Source of the DNA: JAKAWQ01 sp035509315
GTDB taxonomy: Bacteria; Pseudomonadota; Alphaproteobacteria; Acetobacterales; Acetobacteraceae
Direction of reading: 5' to 3'
Assembly: GCA_035509315.1 (NCBI GenBank)
Contig: DATJLS010000038.1
Coordinates: 1 to 64,000 of the forward strand
Length of the DNA stretch: 64,000 bases
In this document: in pieces, positions 10,142 through 18,102 of the stretch
How the letters are laid out: each line of letters opens with the position of its first letter
Numbering within the stretch: the stretch's first letter is position 1
Position numbers and translations under genes: made by a program
The notes under the pieces: generated by a model
The model's input: only the letters and a program-made list of their open reading frames with translations
Database searches by the model: none
What the model was told of the DNA's origin: nothing

Positions 10142-10254
10142 GCTGCCTCTCTAAGCCCCTGGCGGGCGCATCTGCAACCGCGCCCGCATTTCCGCTTGCA
10201 ACCACCGCAAGAGGGCCCTATGTGCGGCCCACGCAGCAACGCACGTGCCTCTGG

Positions 10255-10402
10255 CCCTCGTGGTTACGCAACGACGTCAAGCGTTCTGGCAACTCGCTTT
10301 GGTCGCTGGTTCGTTCGACCGTTTCGTCAACTCCGCCCGTCGCCTTCAAGAGACGGACGTTCACCGAGGGAGGCCCCGAACCGTGGGGGCCTGAAAGGGA
10401 GG
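10255..10402 (+). ncRNA. speF-like structured leader of the decarboxylase gene
   Basis: The leader can fold into a closed structure. CCCTCG (10255-10260) pairs with CGAGGG (10365-10370); inside it CCGTC (10337-10341) pairs with GACGG (10352-10356). Directly after, AGGCCCC (10371-10377) pairs with GGGGCCT (10386-10392), leaving the GGGAGG Shine-Dalgarno (10397-10402) just downstream. The speF leader RNA is known upstream of ornithine decarboxylase genes in alphaproteobacteria, and position plus conserved-looking hairpin before the SD fit it. Assignment is by context and hand folding only. Confidence 0.55.
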
Positions 10403-10410
10403 CCGGTGCC

Positions 10411-11541
10411 ATGACACCGAAGATCGCCCGTTTTCTGGCTGGGGAGCCGCCGGCTTCTCCTTGCCTCGTGTTCGATCTCGAGCAGCTCGAGGCGAACTTC
10501 CGCAATCTGCGTCGGGCGCTGCCGCTCGCGCACATCTATTACGCCGTGAAGGCCAATCCGGCCGCGCCGGTGCTTGAGCGGCTCACAGCGCTCGGCTCCT
10601 CCTTCGATGCCGCGAGCATCGAGGAGATTCGCGCCTGCCTCGCGGCAGGTGCGGCGCCTGCCGCCATCAGCTTCGGCAACACCATCAAGAAGGCGGCGGC
10701 GATCCGCGCCGCCCATGAGGCCGGAATCCGGCTCTTCGCCTTCGATTCTGCGGAGGAGCTGGAAAAACTCGCAACCCACGCGCCCGGGGCGCAGGTCTAT
10801 TGCCGCATCCTCGTCGCCAATGACGGAGCGGATTGGCCGCTTTCGCGCAAGTTCGGCGCCGAGATCGGGCTCGCCCGGGAGCTGATGCTGCGCGCCGGCA
10901 CGCTCGGCCTCGATCCATGCGGCCTTTCCTTTCATGTCGGCAGCCAGCAGACGCGCACGGACTCCTACGAAGCCGCGATCGGCCGCATCGCCATGCTTTT
11001 CACCGACCTCACCGAGGCAGGCGTCAATCTGCGCATGGTCAATCTCGGCGGCGGCTTCCCGGTCCGCTATCGCGAGGCCGTGCCCGGCATCGACGATTTC
11101 GCCGCCGCCATCATGCGCGCGATGACCGCGCATTTCGGCAATGCGCTGCCCGAGATGCTGATCGAGCCGGGCCGCTGTCTTGTTGCCGATGCCGGCGTCG
11201 TCGCCTCGGAGGTCGTGCTCGTCAGCCGCCGTTCGCACGAGGATCCGGTGCGTTGGGTCTATCTCGATATCGGCCGCTTCGGCGGCCTCGCGGAGACCGA
11301 GAACGAGGCGATCCGCTATCGCATCACCACCCCGCATGACGGCGGGCCCGCCGGCCCGGTCGCCATCGCCGGCCCCACCTGCGACGGCGCCGATATCCTC
11401 TATCAGCGCACACCCTATCGGCTGCCGATGGCGCTTGCCGCGGGCGACCGCGTGCTGCTCGAAGGCACTGGCGCCTATGTCACCACCTATGCGAGCCAGC
11501 GCTTCAACGGCTTCGCCCCGCTGACCGAGCATTATCTCTGA
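10411..11541 (+). CDS. Type III PLP-dependent ornithine/lysine decarboxylase
   Basis: Eukaryote-like fold III decarboxylase of 376 residues that would make putrescine from ornithine (possibly cadaverine from lysine). The PLP lysine is Lys47 in YYAVKANP; the glycine loop is NLGGGFP; the catalytic Cys324 lies in GPTCDGAD; EPGRCLV and the C-terminal YVTTYASQRFNGF are also family hallmarks. ATG 10411 has a good GGGAGG Shine-Dalgarno at 10397-10402. An in-frame extension upstream would run through the structured leader and is rejected. A terminator follows the gene. Confidence 0.92.
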   Translation: MTPKIARFLAGEPPASPCLVFDLEQLEANFRNLRRALPLAHIYYAVKANPAAPVLERLTALGSSFDAASIEEIRACLAAGAAPAAISFGNTIKKAAAIRAAHEAGIRLFAFDSAEELEKLATHAPGAQVYCRILVANDGADWPLSRKFGAEIGLARELMLRAGTLGLDPCGLSFHVGSQQTRTDSYEAAIGRIAMLFTDLTEAGVNLRMVNLGGGFPVRYREAVPGIDDFAAAIMRAMTAHFGNALPEMLIEPGRCLVADAGVVASEVVLVSRRSHEDPVRWVYLDIGRFGGLAETENEAIRYRITTPHDGGPAGPVAIAGPTCDGADILYQRTPYRLPMALAAGDRVLLEGTGAYVTTYASQRFNGFAPLTEHYL

Positions 11542-11572
11542 GGCCCGATTTCTGAGACCTAGCAGGGGGGAG

Positions 11573-11616
11573 CCCCGCGCCCTACTTGTCAAAAACACGG
11601 GCGCGGGGTTTCTCTC
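11573..11616 (+). terminator. Rho-independent terminator after the decarboxylase gene
   Basis: A perfect 10-bp GC-rich stem, CCCCGCGCCC (11573-11582) with GGGCGCGGGG (11599-11608), encloses a 16-nt loop and is followed by TTTCTCTC. It lies 32 nt after the decarboxylase stop. Confidence 0.85.
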
Positions 11617-11701
11617 AAGGCAACGGGTCGGGCCTCTGTTTCCTGACCGAGCAGCGCCCGCGAAATTCCGCCACCCGGTTTCCCCCCGCCCGGAGTCTTC
11701 C

Positions 11702-12097
11702 ATGCGTTTCACCATCGATCGCATCGATCACATCGTGATCACCTGCGCCGATCTCGAGAAGACCGCCTCCTGGTATCAGCGCGTACTCGGTATGGAACGC
11801 GAGACCTTCGGCGCGAATCGCCGCACCGCGCTCCGCTTCGGCAGCCAGAAGCTCAACCTCCACCAGGCCGGCGCCGAGTTCCAGCCGAATGCCGCCGCCG
11901 CCCGCCCCGGCACGATCGATATCTGCTTCATCACCGGCATTCCCGCCCCCTCGATCGTCGCCCACCTCACGGCCTGCGGCGTTCCGGTCGAGGAGGGGCC
12001 GGTTGAGAAGATCGGCGCGCTCGGGCCGATGAGCTCCGTCTATTGCCGTGACCCGGACGGCAACCTGATCGAGATCGCCTCCTATCTCAGCCTTTGA
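11702..12097 (+). CDS. VOC family protein (glyoxalase/GLOD5-like)
   Basis: Single vicinal-oxygen-chelate protein of 131 residues. The beta-alpha-beta modules start at IDHIVITCADL and near residue 76 (IDICFIT); candidate metal ligands are His10, His54 in KLNLHQAG and the Glu in DPDGNLIEI. Proteins of this type are annotated as glyoxalase-domain or GLOD5-like with no proven substrate. It is 6 nt upstream of a VUT-family transporter gene and probably co-transcribed with it and queA. Confidence 0.88.
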   Translation: MRFTIDRIDHIVITCADLEKTASWYQRVLGMERETFGANRRTALRFGSQKLNLHQAGAEFQPNAAAARPGTIDICFITGIPAPSIVAHLTACGVPVEEGPVEKIGALGPMSSVYCRDPDGNLIEIASYLSL

Positions 12098-12103
12098 CCG
12101 CTG

Positions 12104-12664
12104 ATGGACCAGAGGCTCGCGCGGCGGCTCGGCCTTGTCTCGTTCGCAGGCTTCCTCGCTCTCATCCCGCTCGCCAACTGGATGGTTCTACATATCGGCA
12201 CAAGCTGCGCTCCGCACGGCCCCTGCGTCATCCCCGTCGCCCCTGGGGTTGCGCCCGGCCTTCTGGCGCCCTCCGGCGTCGTTACCGTGGGCGTCGCACT
12301 CGTGCTGCGCGATATCGTGCAGCGCTGCCTTGGCCCCTGGACGAGCCTGCTTGCCATCGCCATCGGCTCCGCGCTCTCCGCCCTCCTGGCGCCGGCCGTG
12401 CTCGTCATCGCCTCGGCCACGGCCTTCAGCCTGAGCGAGCTCGCCGATTTCGCGATCTATACACCGCTCCAGCGCCGCCGCCTGGTCCTCGCCGTCATCG
12501 CTTCCGCCAGCCTCGGCCTCGTCGTCGATTCCATCGTCTTCCTCTGGCTTGCCTTCGGCAGTCTCGCCCTCCTGCCCGGCCAGATCGTGGGCAAGGCCTG
12601 GGCCGTCCTCTTCAGCATTCCCTGCATCCGCCTTCTGCGCCGCGTTGCGCCGACCCCTGCCTGA
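12104..12664 (+). CDS. VUT family putative queuosine-precursor transporter (YhhQ-like)
   Basis: Membrane protein of 186 residues with about six hydrophobic helices. The family motif is seen as VGVALVLRDIVQRCLG and the segment FSLSELADFAIYTPL. Members of the VUT/YhhQ family import 7-deazaguanine precursors (preQ0/preQ1). The gene lies 8 nt upstream of queA, whose product acts on preQ1-modified tRNA, which supports this role. The start follows the VOC gene by 6 nt. It is shorter than E. coli YhhQ (about 220), as is usual for this subgroup. Confidence 0.82.
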   Translation: MDQRLARRLGLVSFAGFLALIPLANWMVLHIGTSCAPHGPCVIPVAPGVAPGLLAPSGVVTVGVALVLRDIVQRCLGPWTSLLAIAIGSALSALLAPAVLVIASATAFSLSELADFAIYTPLQRRRLVLAVIASASLGLVVDSIVFLWLAFGSLALLPGQIVGKAWAVLFSIPCIRLLRRVAPTPA

Positions 12665-12672
12665 GCCTTGCC

Positions 12673-13713
12673 TTGCGCCTTTCGGATTTCTCCTTCGAGC
12701 TTCCGCCCGAGCGCATCGCCCAGTACCCGGCCAATCCCCGCAGTTCGGCGCGCCTGCTCGAAGTCACGCCCGATTCGCTCGCCGATCACATGGTCGGCGC
12801 GCTTCCGTCCCTTCTCATGCCGGGGGACATTCTTGTCGCCAACGACACGCGGGTGATCCCGGCCGCGCTTGCCGCGCATCGCGGCAAGGCGCGGGTCTCC
12901 CTCACCCTCGATCACGTATTGCCGGACGGTTCCTGGCTCGCGCTCGCCCGCAATGCCCGCCGCCTCCGTCCGGGGGACATCCTCGCCTTCACGTCTTCTC
13001 TTTCGGCCACCGTCCTCGCCCGGATGCCGGATGGCAGCGTGACCCTCCGCTTCAGCGCGCCCGATCCCACCATCGCCGCCCGCCTCGCCCTGCCGCCCTA
13101 TATCGCGCGTCCCGCCGGCCCCTTGCCCGCGGACGAGCAGGACTACCAGACCATCTTCGCCGCCCGTCCCGGCGCCGTCGCCGCGCCCACCGCCGGGCTT
13201 CATTTCACCGCGGAGCTTCTGGCGGCGCTCCGCGCCCGCGGCATCCTCACCGCCACCATCACGCTGCATGTCGGCGCCGGCACGTTTCTTCCGCTCCGCG
13301 CCGAGGATATTTCGCAAACCCGCCTCCATGCCGAGCGGGGTCATGTCTCGGAAACCGCCGCCCACGCCATCAATGGGGCCCGTGCCCGTGGCGGGCGCAT
13401 CGTCGCCATCGGCACCACCACGCTCCGCCTGCTCGAATCGGCTTCCGATCCGGCGGGCCGGATTAATCAGTTCGATAGTGAAACTAATCTCTTCATCCGG
13501 CCCGGCTATCGCTTCCGCACGGCGGATCTTCTGCTCACCAATTTCCACCTGCCGCGCTCGAGCCTTTTCGTCCTCGTCTCGGCTTTCTCCGGCACCGCGC
13601 GCATGCATGCGGCTTACCGCCACGCCATCGCGAGCTTCTACCGCTTCTATTCCTACGGCGACGCCTGCCTCCTCCATCGCAACCCGGAAGACCCGGATAG
13701 CCAGGAGGCGTAG
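12673..13713 (+). CDS. queA: S-adenosylmethionine:tRNA ribosyltransferase-isomerase
   Basis: Transfers and isomerises the ribosyl part of SAM to preQ1 in tRNA, giving epoxyqueuosine. The 346-residue protein begins MRLSDFSFELPPERIAQYPA, matching the family N-terminus exactly if TTG 12673 is used; no ATG or GTG gives this start. The motifs PTAGLHFT, VGAGTF, HAERGHVS, GTTTLRLLES and LTNFHLPRSSL are intact. It is 8 nt downstream of the putative precursor transporter and separate from the tgt-queF-queG operon at 25.8-28.4 kb. Confidence 0.95.
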   Translation: MRLSDFSFELPPERIAQYPANPRSSARLLEVTPDSLADHMVGALPSLLMPGDILVANDTRVIPAALAAHRGKARVSLTLDHVLPDGSWLALARNARRLRPGDILAFTSSLSATVLARMPDGSVTLRFSAPDPTIAARLALPPYIARPAGPLPADEQDYQTIFAARPGAVAAPTAGLHFTAELLAALRARGILTATITLHVGAGTFLPLRAEDISQTRLHAERGHVSETAAHAINGARARGGRIVAIGTTTLRLLESASDPAGRINQFDSETNLFIRPGYRFRTADLLLTNFHLPRSSLFVLVSAFSGTARMHAAYRHAIASFYRFYSYGDACLLHRNPEDPDSQEA

Positions 13714-13721
13714 AGAACGGC

Positions 13722-13907
13722 TCAGCTGCGCGTCGGCGTCGGGTCGATTGCGTTGGCGCAGGCATCCGGTGTCGCCGCCGCGACCGGCCCGACGACAGGC
13801 ACGATCTTCAGTCCGGCGGAGGTGACCCGGCACGGCGCCGCGACCAGGCCGCAGCCTGCGAGCGCGCTCAGCGCCAGCACGGCCGCAAGGCGAAGAAGGA
13901 TATGCAT
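13722..13907 (-). CDS. Small lipoprotein, DUF6726-like
   Basis: Predicted lipoprotein of 61 residues with a signal peptide and lipobox LSALAGC (Cys at about residue 18), followed by GLVAAPCRVTSAGLKIVPVVG, a short conserved segment known from small alphaproteobacterial lipoproteins (DUF6726). Two further Cys residues could form a disulfide. ATG 13907 is chosen because it places a normal signal peptide at the N-terminus. Function unknown. It is convergent with queA (8 nt between stops). Confidence 0.75.
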   Translation of the reverse strand: MHILLRLAAVLALSALAGCGLVAAPCRVTSAGLKIVPVVGPVAAATPDACANAIDPTPTRS

Positions 13908-14031
13908 GGCTGATTCCCAGCCGGGACTCTCTCCGCCGAATGGGGCATAATGGTGGCCCAATCGGCTCTTCTGCCCGAAAATCGCCTATCCCTTGGCGAG
14001 GATTCCGGCCGCCGATCTTCGGAGAGGTCCC

Positions 14032-14313
14032 ATGCAAGCAACCCTCAGAGGCCGCGTGATTGCCGAAAGCGACGATATCGTCGAAACCGACGGCTATTTC
14101 TATTTCCCGCCTTCGTCCGTCCGCACCGATTGGCTGGAACGCGCGGCGAAAACCGAATCCGACCTTGCCTGTCCGCACGGCGTGCAGTTCTACGACGTGG
14201 TGGTCGATGGCGAGCGCCATTCCCGCGCCGCCTGGTCCTATGAATCCCCCCGCCCCTCCATGCAGAAAGTCGGCGGACGGTTTGGTTTCTGGGAAGACGT
14301 CCAGGTGGCTTGA
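14032..14313 (+). CDS. DUF427 domain-containing protein
   Basis: Protein of 93 residues made up of one DUF427 domain: VIAESDDIVETDGYFYFPPS, then TDLACP-like ESDLACPHGVQFYDV and AAWSYESP. The family is small, soluble and of unknown function. ATG 14032 has the Shine-Dalgarno GGAGAGG 5 nt before it. It stands alone: a divergent lipoprotein gene lies upstream and a 243-nt gap without recognisable features lies downstream. Confidence 0.85.
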   Translation: MQATLRGRVIAESDDIVETDGYFYFPPSSVRTDWLERAAKTESDLACPHGVQFYDVVVDGERHSRAAWSYESPRPSMQKVGGRFGFWEDVQVA

Positions 14314-14556
14314 GAGACCATTGAGAATGCGGCTGTGGTGGTCGTCCGACGCGTCTTTCTGCGCTTCCGGGTGCTCACGGCCAGGTTTGTTTGGCGATCA
14401 ATTTCATGGCTTCAGCGGATCGCTGCGCTTATCCGCCAGAAGCCATATTGATCTCGAGGCCGCTCCGGTTCTCGAAAGCCGCGCCGGCCAGCGCCTGCGG
14501 CGCTTCGGCAAAACCGCAAGCCGCATTCCCAATCGGTCTCTGACCGGCACACGCTC

Positions 14557-15042
14557 ATGATGGCGGGCTCGCACGCGGTCATCGGCGTCGCCGCCTGGGC
14601 CTGGGTCGCCCCGCATCTCGGTCTCCCGCCGCTCGACCCGGCCGCGCTGGCGCTCGCCTGCGTGGGCGCACTGCTGCCCGATATCGATCATCCGCGCTCC
14701 TGGGTCGGGCTCCGCCTCGGCATCGTCTCGCGGCCGCTTGCCGCCGCGCTCGGCCATCGCGGCGTCACCCATTCCCTCCTCGCTGCCGCCGCCTGCCTCC
14801 TTTTGCTCCGTGGCGAGGGCGCAAGCCGCGCTTTCGCCGCGCCTCTGGTCGTCGGCTATCTTTCGCATCTCCTGGCCGATCTTCTGACACCGGGTGGCCT
14901 GCCCCTTGCCTGGCCTCTCAGGCGGCGTTTTTCGCTTCCCCTCTGCAGGACCGGCTCTCTCCTCGAGCCTTTGATCGTTGCCGGCCTGGTGCTCGGCACC
15001 GCCGCCGCGACTTTCGGCCTTCCCTCCCTCGCCGGCCTCTGA
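14557..15042 (+). CDS. Membrane-bound metal-dependent hydrolase, YdjM family
   Basis: Inner-membrane protein of 161 residues. The family metal-binding motifs are present in order: SHAVIG near the start, LLPDIDHPRSWVG (Asp and His), HRGVTHS, and YLSHLLADLLTPGG. Hydrophobic helices separate them. YdjM is an SOS-induced inner-membrane protein in E. coli; no clear SOS box is seen here. Two tandem ATGs (14557, 14560) are possible starts. Confidence 0.88.
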   Translation: MMAGSHAVIGVAAWAWVAPHLGLPPLDPAALALACVGALLPDIDHPRSWVGLRLGIVSRPLAAALGHRGVTHSLLAAAACLLLLRGEGASRAFAAPLVVGYLSHLLADLLTPGGLPLAWPLRRRFSLPLCRTGSLLEPLIVAGLVLGTAAATFGLPSLAGL

Positions 15043-15209
15043 GACCGTCCCCCGTCACGCAGCCGAAGCCTGCCATGCCTCTTGCGCCTTCCCAGCTCCG
15101 AGTCGGCGCAGGTTTTGACCCCCCCTGACAAGCGCCGAAGACCCACGGTTGGAAGCCGAGAAAAGGTTAAACTTCAGAGCCGCTTCATACCAAAACGGAG
15201 GAGGAGTCG

Positions 15210-15845
15210 ATGAAGATCGCCATCATTGGTGCAGGCAATGTCGGCGGCGCGCTCGGGACGCTCTGGGCGGCCAAGGGGCATGAGGTCACCTTCGGCGTGC
15301 GTGATCCGCGAAGTGCCAAGGTCGCGGATGTGGTGAAATCCGCCGGCGCCCGCGTACGGGCGACAAGCGTCGCGGAAGCGGCCGCGAGCGCCGACATCGT
15401 CGTCCTGGCCACGCCCTGGCCCGCGGCAGAGGAGGCTGTCCGTTCCGCCGGCAATCTCTCCGGGAAGATCCTTGTCGATTGCATCAATCCCCTGCGGGCA
15501 GACCTCTCGGGCCTTCTCATCGGCACCGATACCTCCGCGGCGGAGGAGGTGGCGAAATGGGCAAAAGGTGCCAAAGTGGTGAAAGCCTTCAACACGACCG
15601 GCGCCGGCAATTTCGCCGCCCCGCGCTTCGGCGCGGAGAATGCAAGCATGTTCATTGCCGGTGACGACAAGCCGGCCAAAGCGATCGTCGGATCGCTCGC
15701 CGCGGAGCTTGGCTTCGATGTCGTGGATACGGGCCCGCTGATGACCGCGCGCTACCTCGAGCCAATGGCCATGCTTTGGATTCATCTTGGCTATCGGGAG
15801 GGGCTCGGGCCCACGGGCCACGCTTTCAAGCTGCTGCTGCGATAG
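15210..15845 (+). CDS. NAD(P)-binding oxidoreductase, F420-reductase-like (COG2085)
   Basis: Rossmann-fold protein of 211 residues, beginning IAIIGAGNVGGALG with an NADP-type segment FGVRDPRSAK about 30 residues later. VKAFNTTGAGNF is the family motif beside the active site. Relatives include NADP:F420 oxidoreductase, but this organism type lacks F420, so a different hydride acceptor is likely. A strong GGAGGAGG Shine-Dalgarno precedes ATG 15210. Confidence 0.88.
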   Translation: MKIAIIGAGNVGGALGTLWAAKGHEVTFGVRDPRSAKVADVVKSAGARVRATSVAEAAASADIVVLATPWPAAEEAVRSAGNLSGKILVDCINPLRADLSGLLIGTDTSAAEEVAKWAKGAKVVKAFNTTGAGNFAAPRFGAENASMFIAGDDKPAKAIVGSLAAELGFDVVDTGPLMTARYLEPMAMLWIHLGYREGLGPTGHAFKLLLR

Positions 15846-15915
15846 GCGGCTCGGCGCAAATCGAAATGAGGGAGGCGGGGTGTCGTCCGGGGGCAAGGCC
15901 CCCGGACATGCACCG

Positions 15916-16290
15916 TTATTTCATCGGTGCCGGCGCTTCATCGATGAAACCCACCACTGCCCGCAGCCTCCCGTCCGGTGCGACGGTCACGAAATCGGTA
16001 CCGCCGATATAGAGCGGCGCCTCCATCGTTCCACCCGCGGCATAGCGGAAGCGCGCGAAATCATTATGCGTCTCGATACCGCTGATCAGGTTGACGCGGT
16101 ACCCCGGAAACTGCTCCTGGGCGGCCTCCACCAGGGCATCGATTTCCTCGTGCCCTGCGCCGTTGCGGTGCGCGTCGATATAGATCCCGTCATCGGTCCA
16201 GGTCTCGGCGATGAGGGCACGGCGACGCTTCGGATCGCGCTCGTTCCAGACCGAGATATAACGGATGACGGCTTCGTTGACGTTGCTCAT
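15916..16290 (-). CDS. SnoaL-like/NTF2 family protein
   Basis: Single cone-shaped alpha+beta domain of 124 residues (MSNVNEAVIRYISVWNERDP, then TWTDDGIYIDAH and ETHNDFARFRYAAGG). Such proteins bind or isomerise small ligands; no specific substrate can be named. Its promoter region carries a 15-bp element (16367-16381) almost identical to one in front of the XRE/MmyB regulator gene just upstream, so it is probably the regulator's target. ATG 16290 is preferred over an earlier in-frame codon since it gives the family N-terminus. Confidence 0.85.
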   Translation of the reverse strand: MSNVNEAVIRYISVWNERDPKRRRALIAETWTDDGIYIDAHRNGAGHEEIDALVEAAQEQFPGYRVNLISGIETHNDFARFRYAAGGTMEAPLYIGGTDFVTVAPDGRLRAVVGFIDEAPAPMK

Positions 16291-16366
16291 TGCGCTTCTC
16301 CTGGCTTCGGTTGCCGGCCTTCGCTGACCGTGCATCGAATTTCATTCCTTCAAAGACCAGAAGCGA

Positions 16367-16381
16367 TAACCTGGGAGGTAA
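16367..16381. promoter_or_regulatory. Putative XRE/MmyB operator, copy 1
   Basis: TAACCTGGGAGGTAA, an imperfect palindrome with core ACCT-N3-AGGT, lies 77 nt upstream of the SnoaL-like gene and 15 nt beyond the stop of the regulator gene. A second copy differing at one base is at 17245-17259. Confidence 0.6.
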
Positions 16382-16395
16382 GAAAAACGCGCATC

Positions 16396-17208
16396 TCAGG
16401 CCATGACATCGGCCACGCCCTTCGCCATTCGCCGCACGGCCTGGTCAGTCTCGTCATCCGCCGGGAAGAACAATTCGAGAGCGAGCTCGGAGAGCATCAC
16501 ATCGACCGGCGTTCCGAAGATGGTCGTCATGCTGAGGAAGGAGAGGATCCCTTCCCGCATCCGGATCCGGAACGGCACCGCCACTTCATGCTCGAGTCCG
16601 GTTGCGGCGACCGCCGGTCCGGCCGGCGCAGGGTAAAGGCTCGCCTCGTGCAGCAGCGCGATCAACACCGGATCCGCGGTCAGCTCGACCTGGCGGCGCA
16701 GGCGAAACAAAAGATGCGCCCGCCATTCTCCGAAGTTGGCAATCCGCGGCGCCAGGCCCCGCGGATGCAGGGAAAGCCGCATCGCGTCGATGGGCGGCTC
16801 CAGAAGCTCGGGCGCGACACCCTCATAAAGCTCTGGCAGGGCCGCGTTGGTGGCGGCGATGCGCCAATGCCGGTCGAGCGCGAAGCCAGGGTAGGGCTTT
16901 TGCCGTTCCAGCACGAGGTCGATGGCGGCGCGCGCCGCCGCAAGCGCGGGGTCCTTCAGCGCCCGCTCGGGAAAGAGAGGCGCATAGCCCGCCGCGATCA
17001 GCAGTACGTTTCGATCTCGGATCGGAATCTCGAGCTGCTCGGCAAGATGCAACAGCATCTCGCGGCTCGGCTGCGCACGCCCGGTCTCGACGAAGCTCAG
17101 ATGCCGCGTCGAGATATCGGCTTCACAGGCAAGCTCGAGCTGGCTCAGGCGCCGGCGCTGGCGCCATTCGCGCAGAAGGCCTCCGACAGGTCGCGGACGG
17201 TCAAGCAT
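16396..17208 (-). CDS. XRE family regulator with MmyB-like ligand-binding domain
   Basis: Regulator of 270 residues. The N-terminal helix-turn-helix (residues 9-62, LREWRQRRRLSQLELA and ISTRHLSFVETGRAQPS) is followed by the MmyB-type PAS-like domain (from about residue 100, YPGFALDRHWRIAATNAA), thought to bind a small hydrophobic ligand. Same-strand order and paired palindromes in its own promoter and before the SnoaL-like gene indicate autoregulation plus control of that gene. MmyB-type regulators often sit beside oxidoreductase or SnoaL genes. Confidence 0.9.
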   Translation of the reverse strand: MLDRPRPVGGLLREWRQRRRLSQLELACEADISTRHLSFVETGRAQPSREMLLHLAEQLEIPIRDRNVLLIAAGYAPLFPERALKDPALAAARAAIDLVLERQKPYPGFALDRHWRIAATNAALPELYEGVAPELLEPPIDAMRLSLHPRGLAPRIANFGEWRAHLLFRLRRQVELTADPVLIALLHEASLYPAPAGPAVAATGLEHEVAVPFRIRMREGILSFLSMTTIFGTPVDVMLSELALELFFPADDETDQAVRRMAKGVADVMA

Positions 17209-17244
17209 TCGGCGAGCCTAACCTCGCCCGCCGCAGCTTTCCAA

Positions 17245-17259
17245 TAACCTTGGAGGTAA
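17245..17259. promoter_or_regulatory. Putative XRE/MmyB operator, copy 2
   Basis: TAACCTTGGAGGTAA, 36 nt upstream of the regulator ATG (17208). It matches copy 1 at 14 of 15 positions and keeps the ACCT-N3-AGGT palindrome. The position suits autoregulation. Confidence 0.6.
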
Positions 17260-17297
17260 TGGAAGGCCCCTGTCCGGCCTCACCGCCCCCGCGCCGT

Positions 17298-18071
17298 TCA
17301 GCCTGTCGCCCCGCTCGAGAGGTTTGCAATCTTGCGCTCGAGCCCGGCCACCAGCGCCGTCGCGCCGCCGCTCGCCAGAAGTCCTTGGAAATCCGAGCGT
17401 TGCACGGCGACCTGGCTGATCGAGCCGTCCGTCAGAACGTCCACCACCTTCCATCCGTCCGGACGAAGACGCATGACGTAATCGATCTCGACCGGCGACT
17501 GCCTCCTTCGCAGAAGCTGCGTCTTCACCACGATCTCGCCATTGCCGACATTGCGCACGGAGGGCGAAACCGCGAAGCTCTGGCCATCATAGCTGTCGAA
17601 ATTGGAGACATAGGTCGAAACGGTGTAGCGACGGAACACTGCCGCCAGCGCGGCTTTCTGGGCGGTCCCCAAAGTCGGCCAGGAAAATCCGACCGCGCCC
17701 GCAAGCACGGTACCGAGATCGAAGACCTGCGCGATCACCGGATCGAGCGCCGCATAGCGTGCCGCAAACGGCGCGTTGCCGCTGCCGGCCCGCATCGCCG
17801 CAAGCAGCGCCGTATCCAGCTGCTCGATCGGCGCCGTCGGCGCGTCTGCGGCGGCATCCGCCATCGCTGGCCGCCATGGCATGGCTGCGCTCACGAGCCC
17901 GGCAAGACCGAGCCCGAGCAGGCCACGCCGGCCGCTCATCGAGGCACGTCCGAAGAGTGACGCCGTCGGCGCCGTTTCGGGACTCTGGCTCAAACGCCCT
18001 GCCAGGGGATCTTCGGTGGGCGCTTCACGTCCGGCGGAACTGCGTGGAGACCGAATCATCGTGGATGTCAT
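17298..18071 (-). CDS. MlaC/Ttg2D family periplasmic phospholipid-binding protein
   Basis: Protein of 257 residues if started at 18071 (GGAG 10 nt upstream), or 213 from ATG 17939, which begins MSGRRGLLGLGLAG, a twin-arginine-like signal peptide. The mature part has the MlaC fold: helices with FAARYAALDPVIAQVFDL, then SFAVSPSVRNVGNG, DYVMRLRPDGWKVVDVLTDG and a C-terminal helix. MlaC carries phospholipids between outer and inner membrane; HpnM of hopanoid clusters is a close relative. No mlaDEF is seen here, so it is an orphan copy. The start is uncertain. Confidence 0.8.
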   Translation of the reverse strand: MTSTMIRSPRSSAGREAPTEDPLAGRLSQSPETAPTASLFGRASMSGRRGLLGLGLAGLVSAAMPWRPAMADAAADAPTAPIEQLDTALLAAMRAGSGNAPFAARYAALDPVIAQVFDLGTVLAGAVGFSWPTLGTAQKAALAAVFRRYTVSTYVSNFDSYDGQSFAVSPSVRNVGNGEIVVKTQLLRRRQSPVEIDYVMRLRPDGWKVVDVLTDGSISQVAVQRSDFQGLLASGGATALVAGLERKIANLSSGATG

Positions 18072-18102
18072 CGCACCTGAACTCCAAAAAACCTTCTCCC
18101 GT

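Noticed and set aside
12457..14220. Minus-strand open frame of 587 codons
   Set aside because: Antisense to queA and the transporter gene; no domain recognised.
14314..14556. Short plus-strand frame between the DUF427 and YdjM-like genes
   Set aside because: Low-complexity shadow composition and no ribosome site; the gap is left without a gene.
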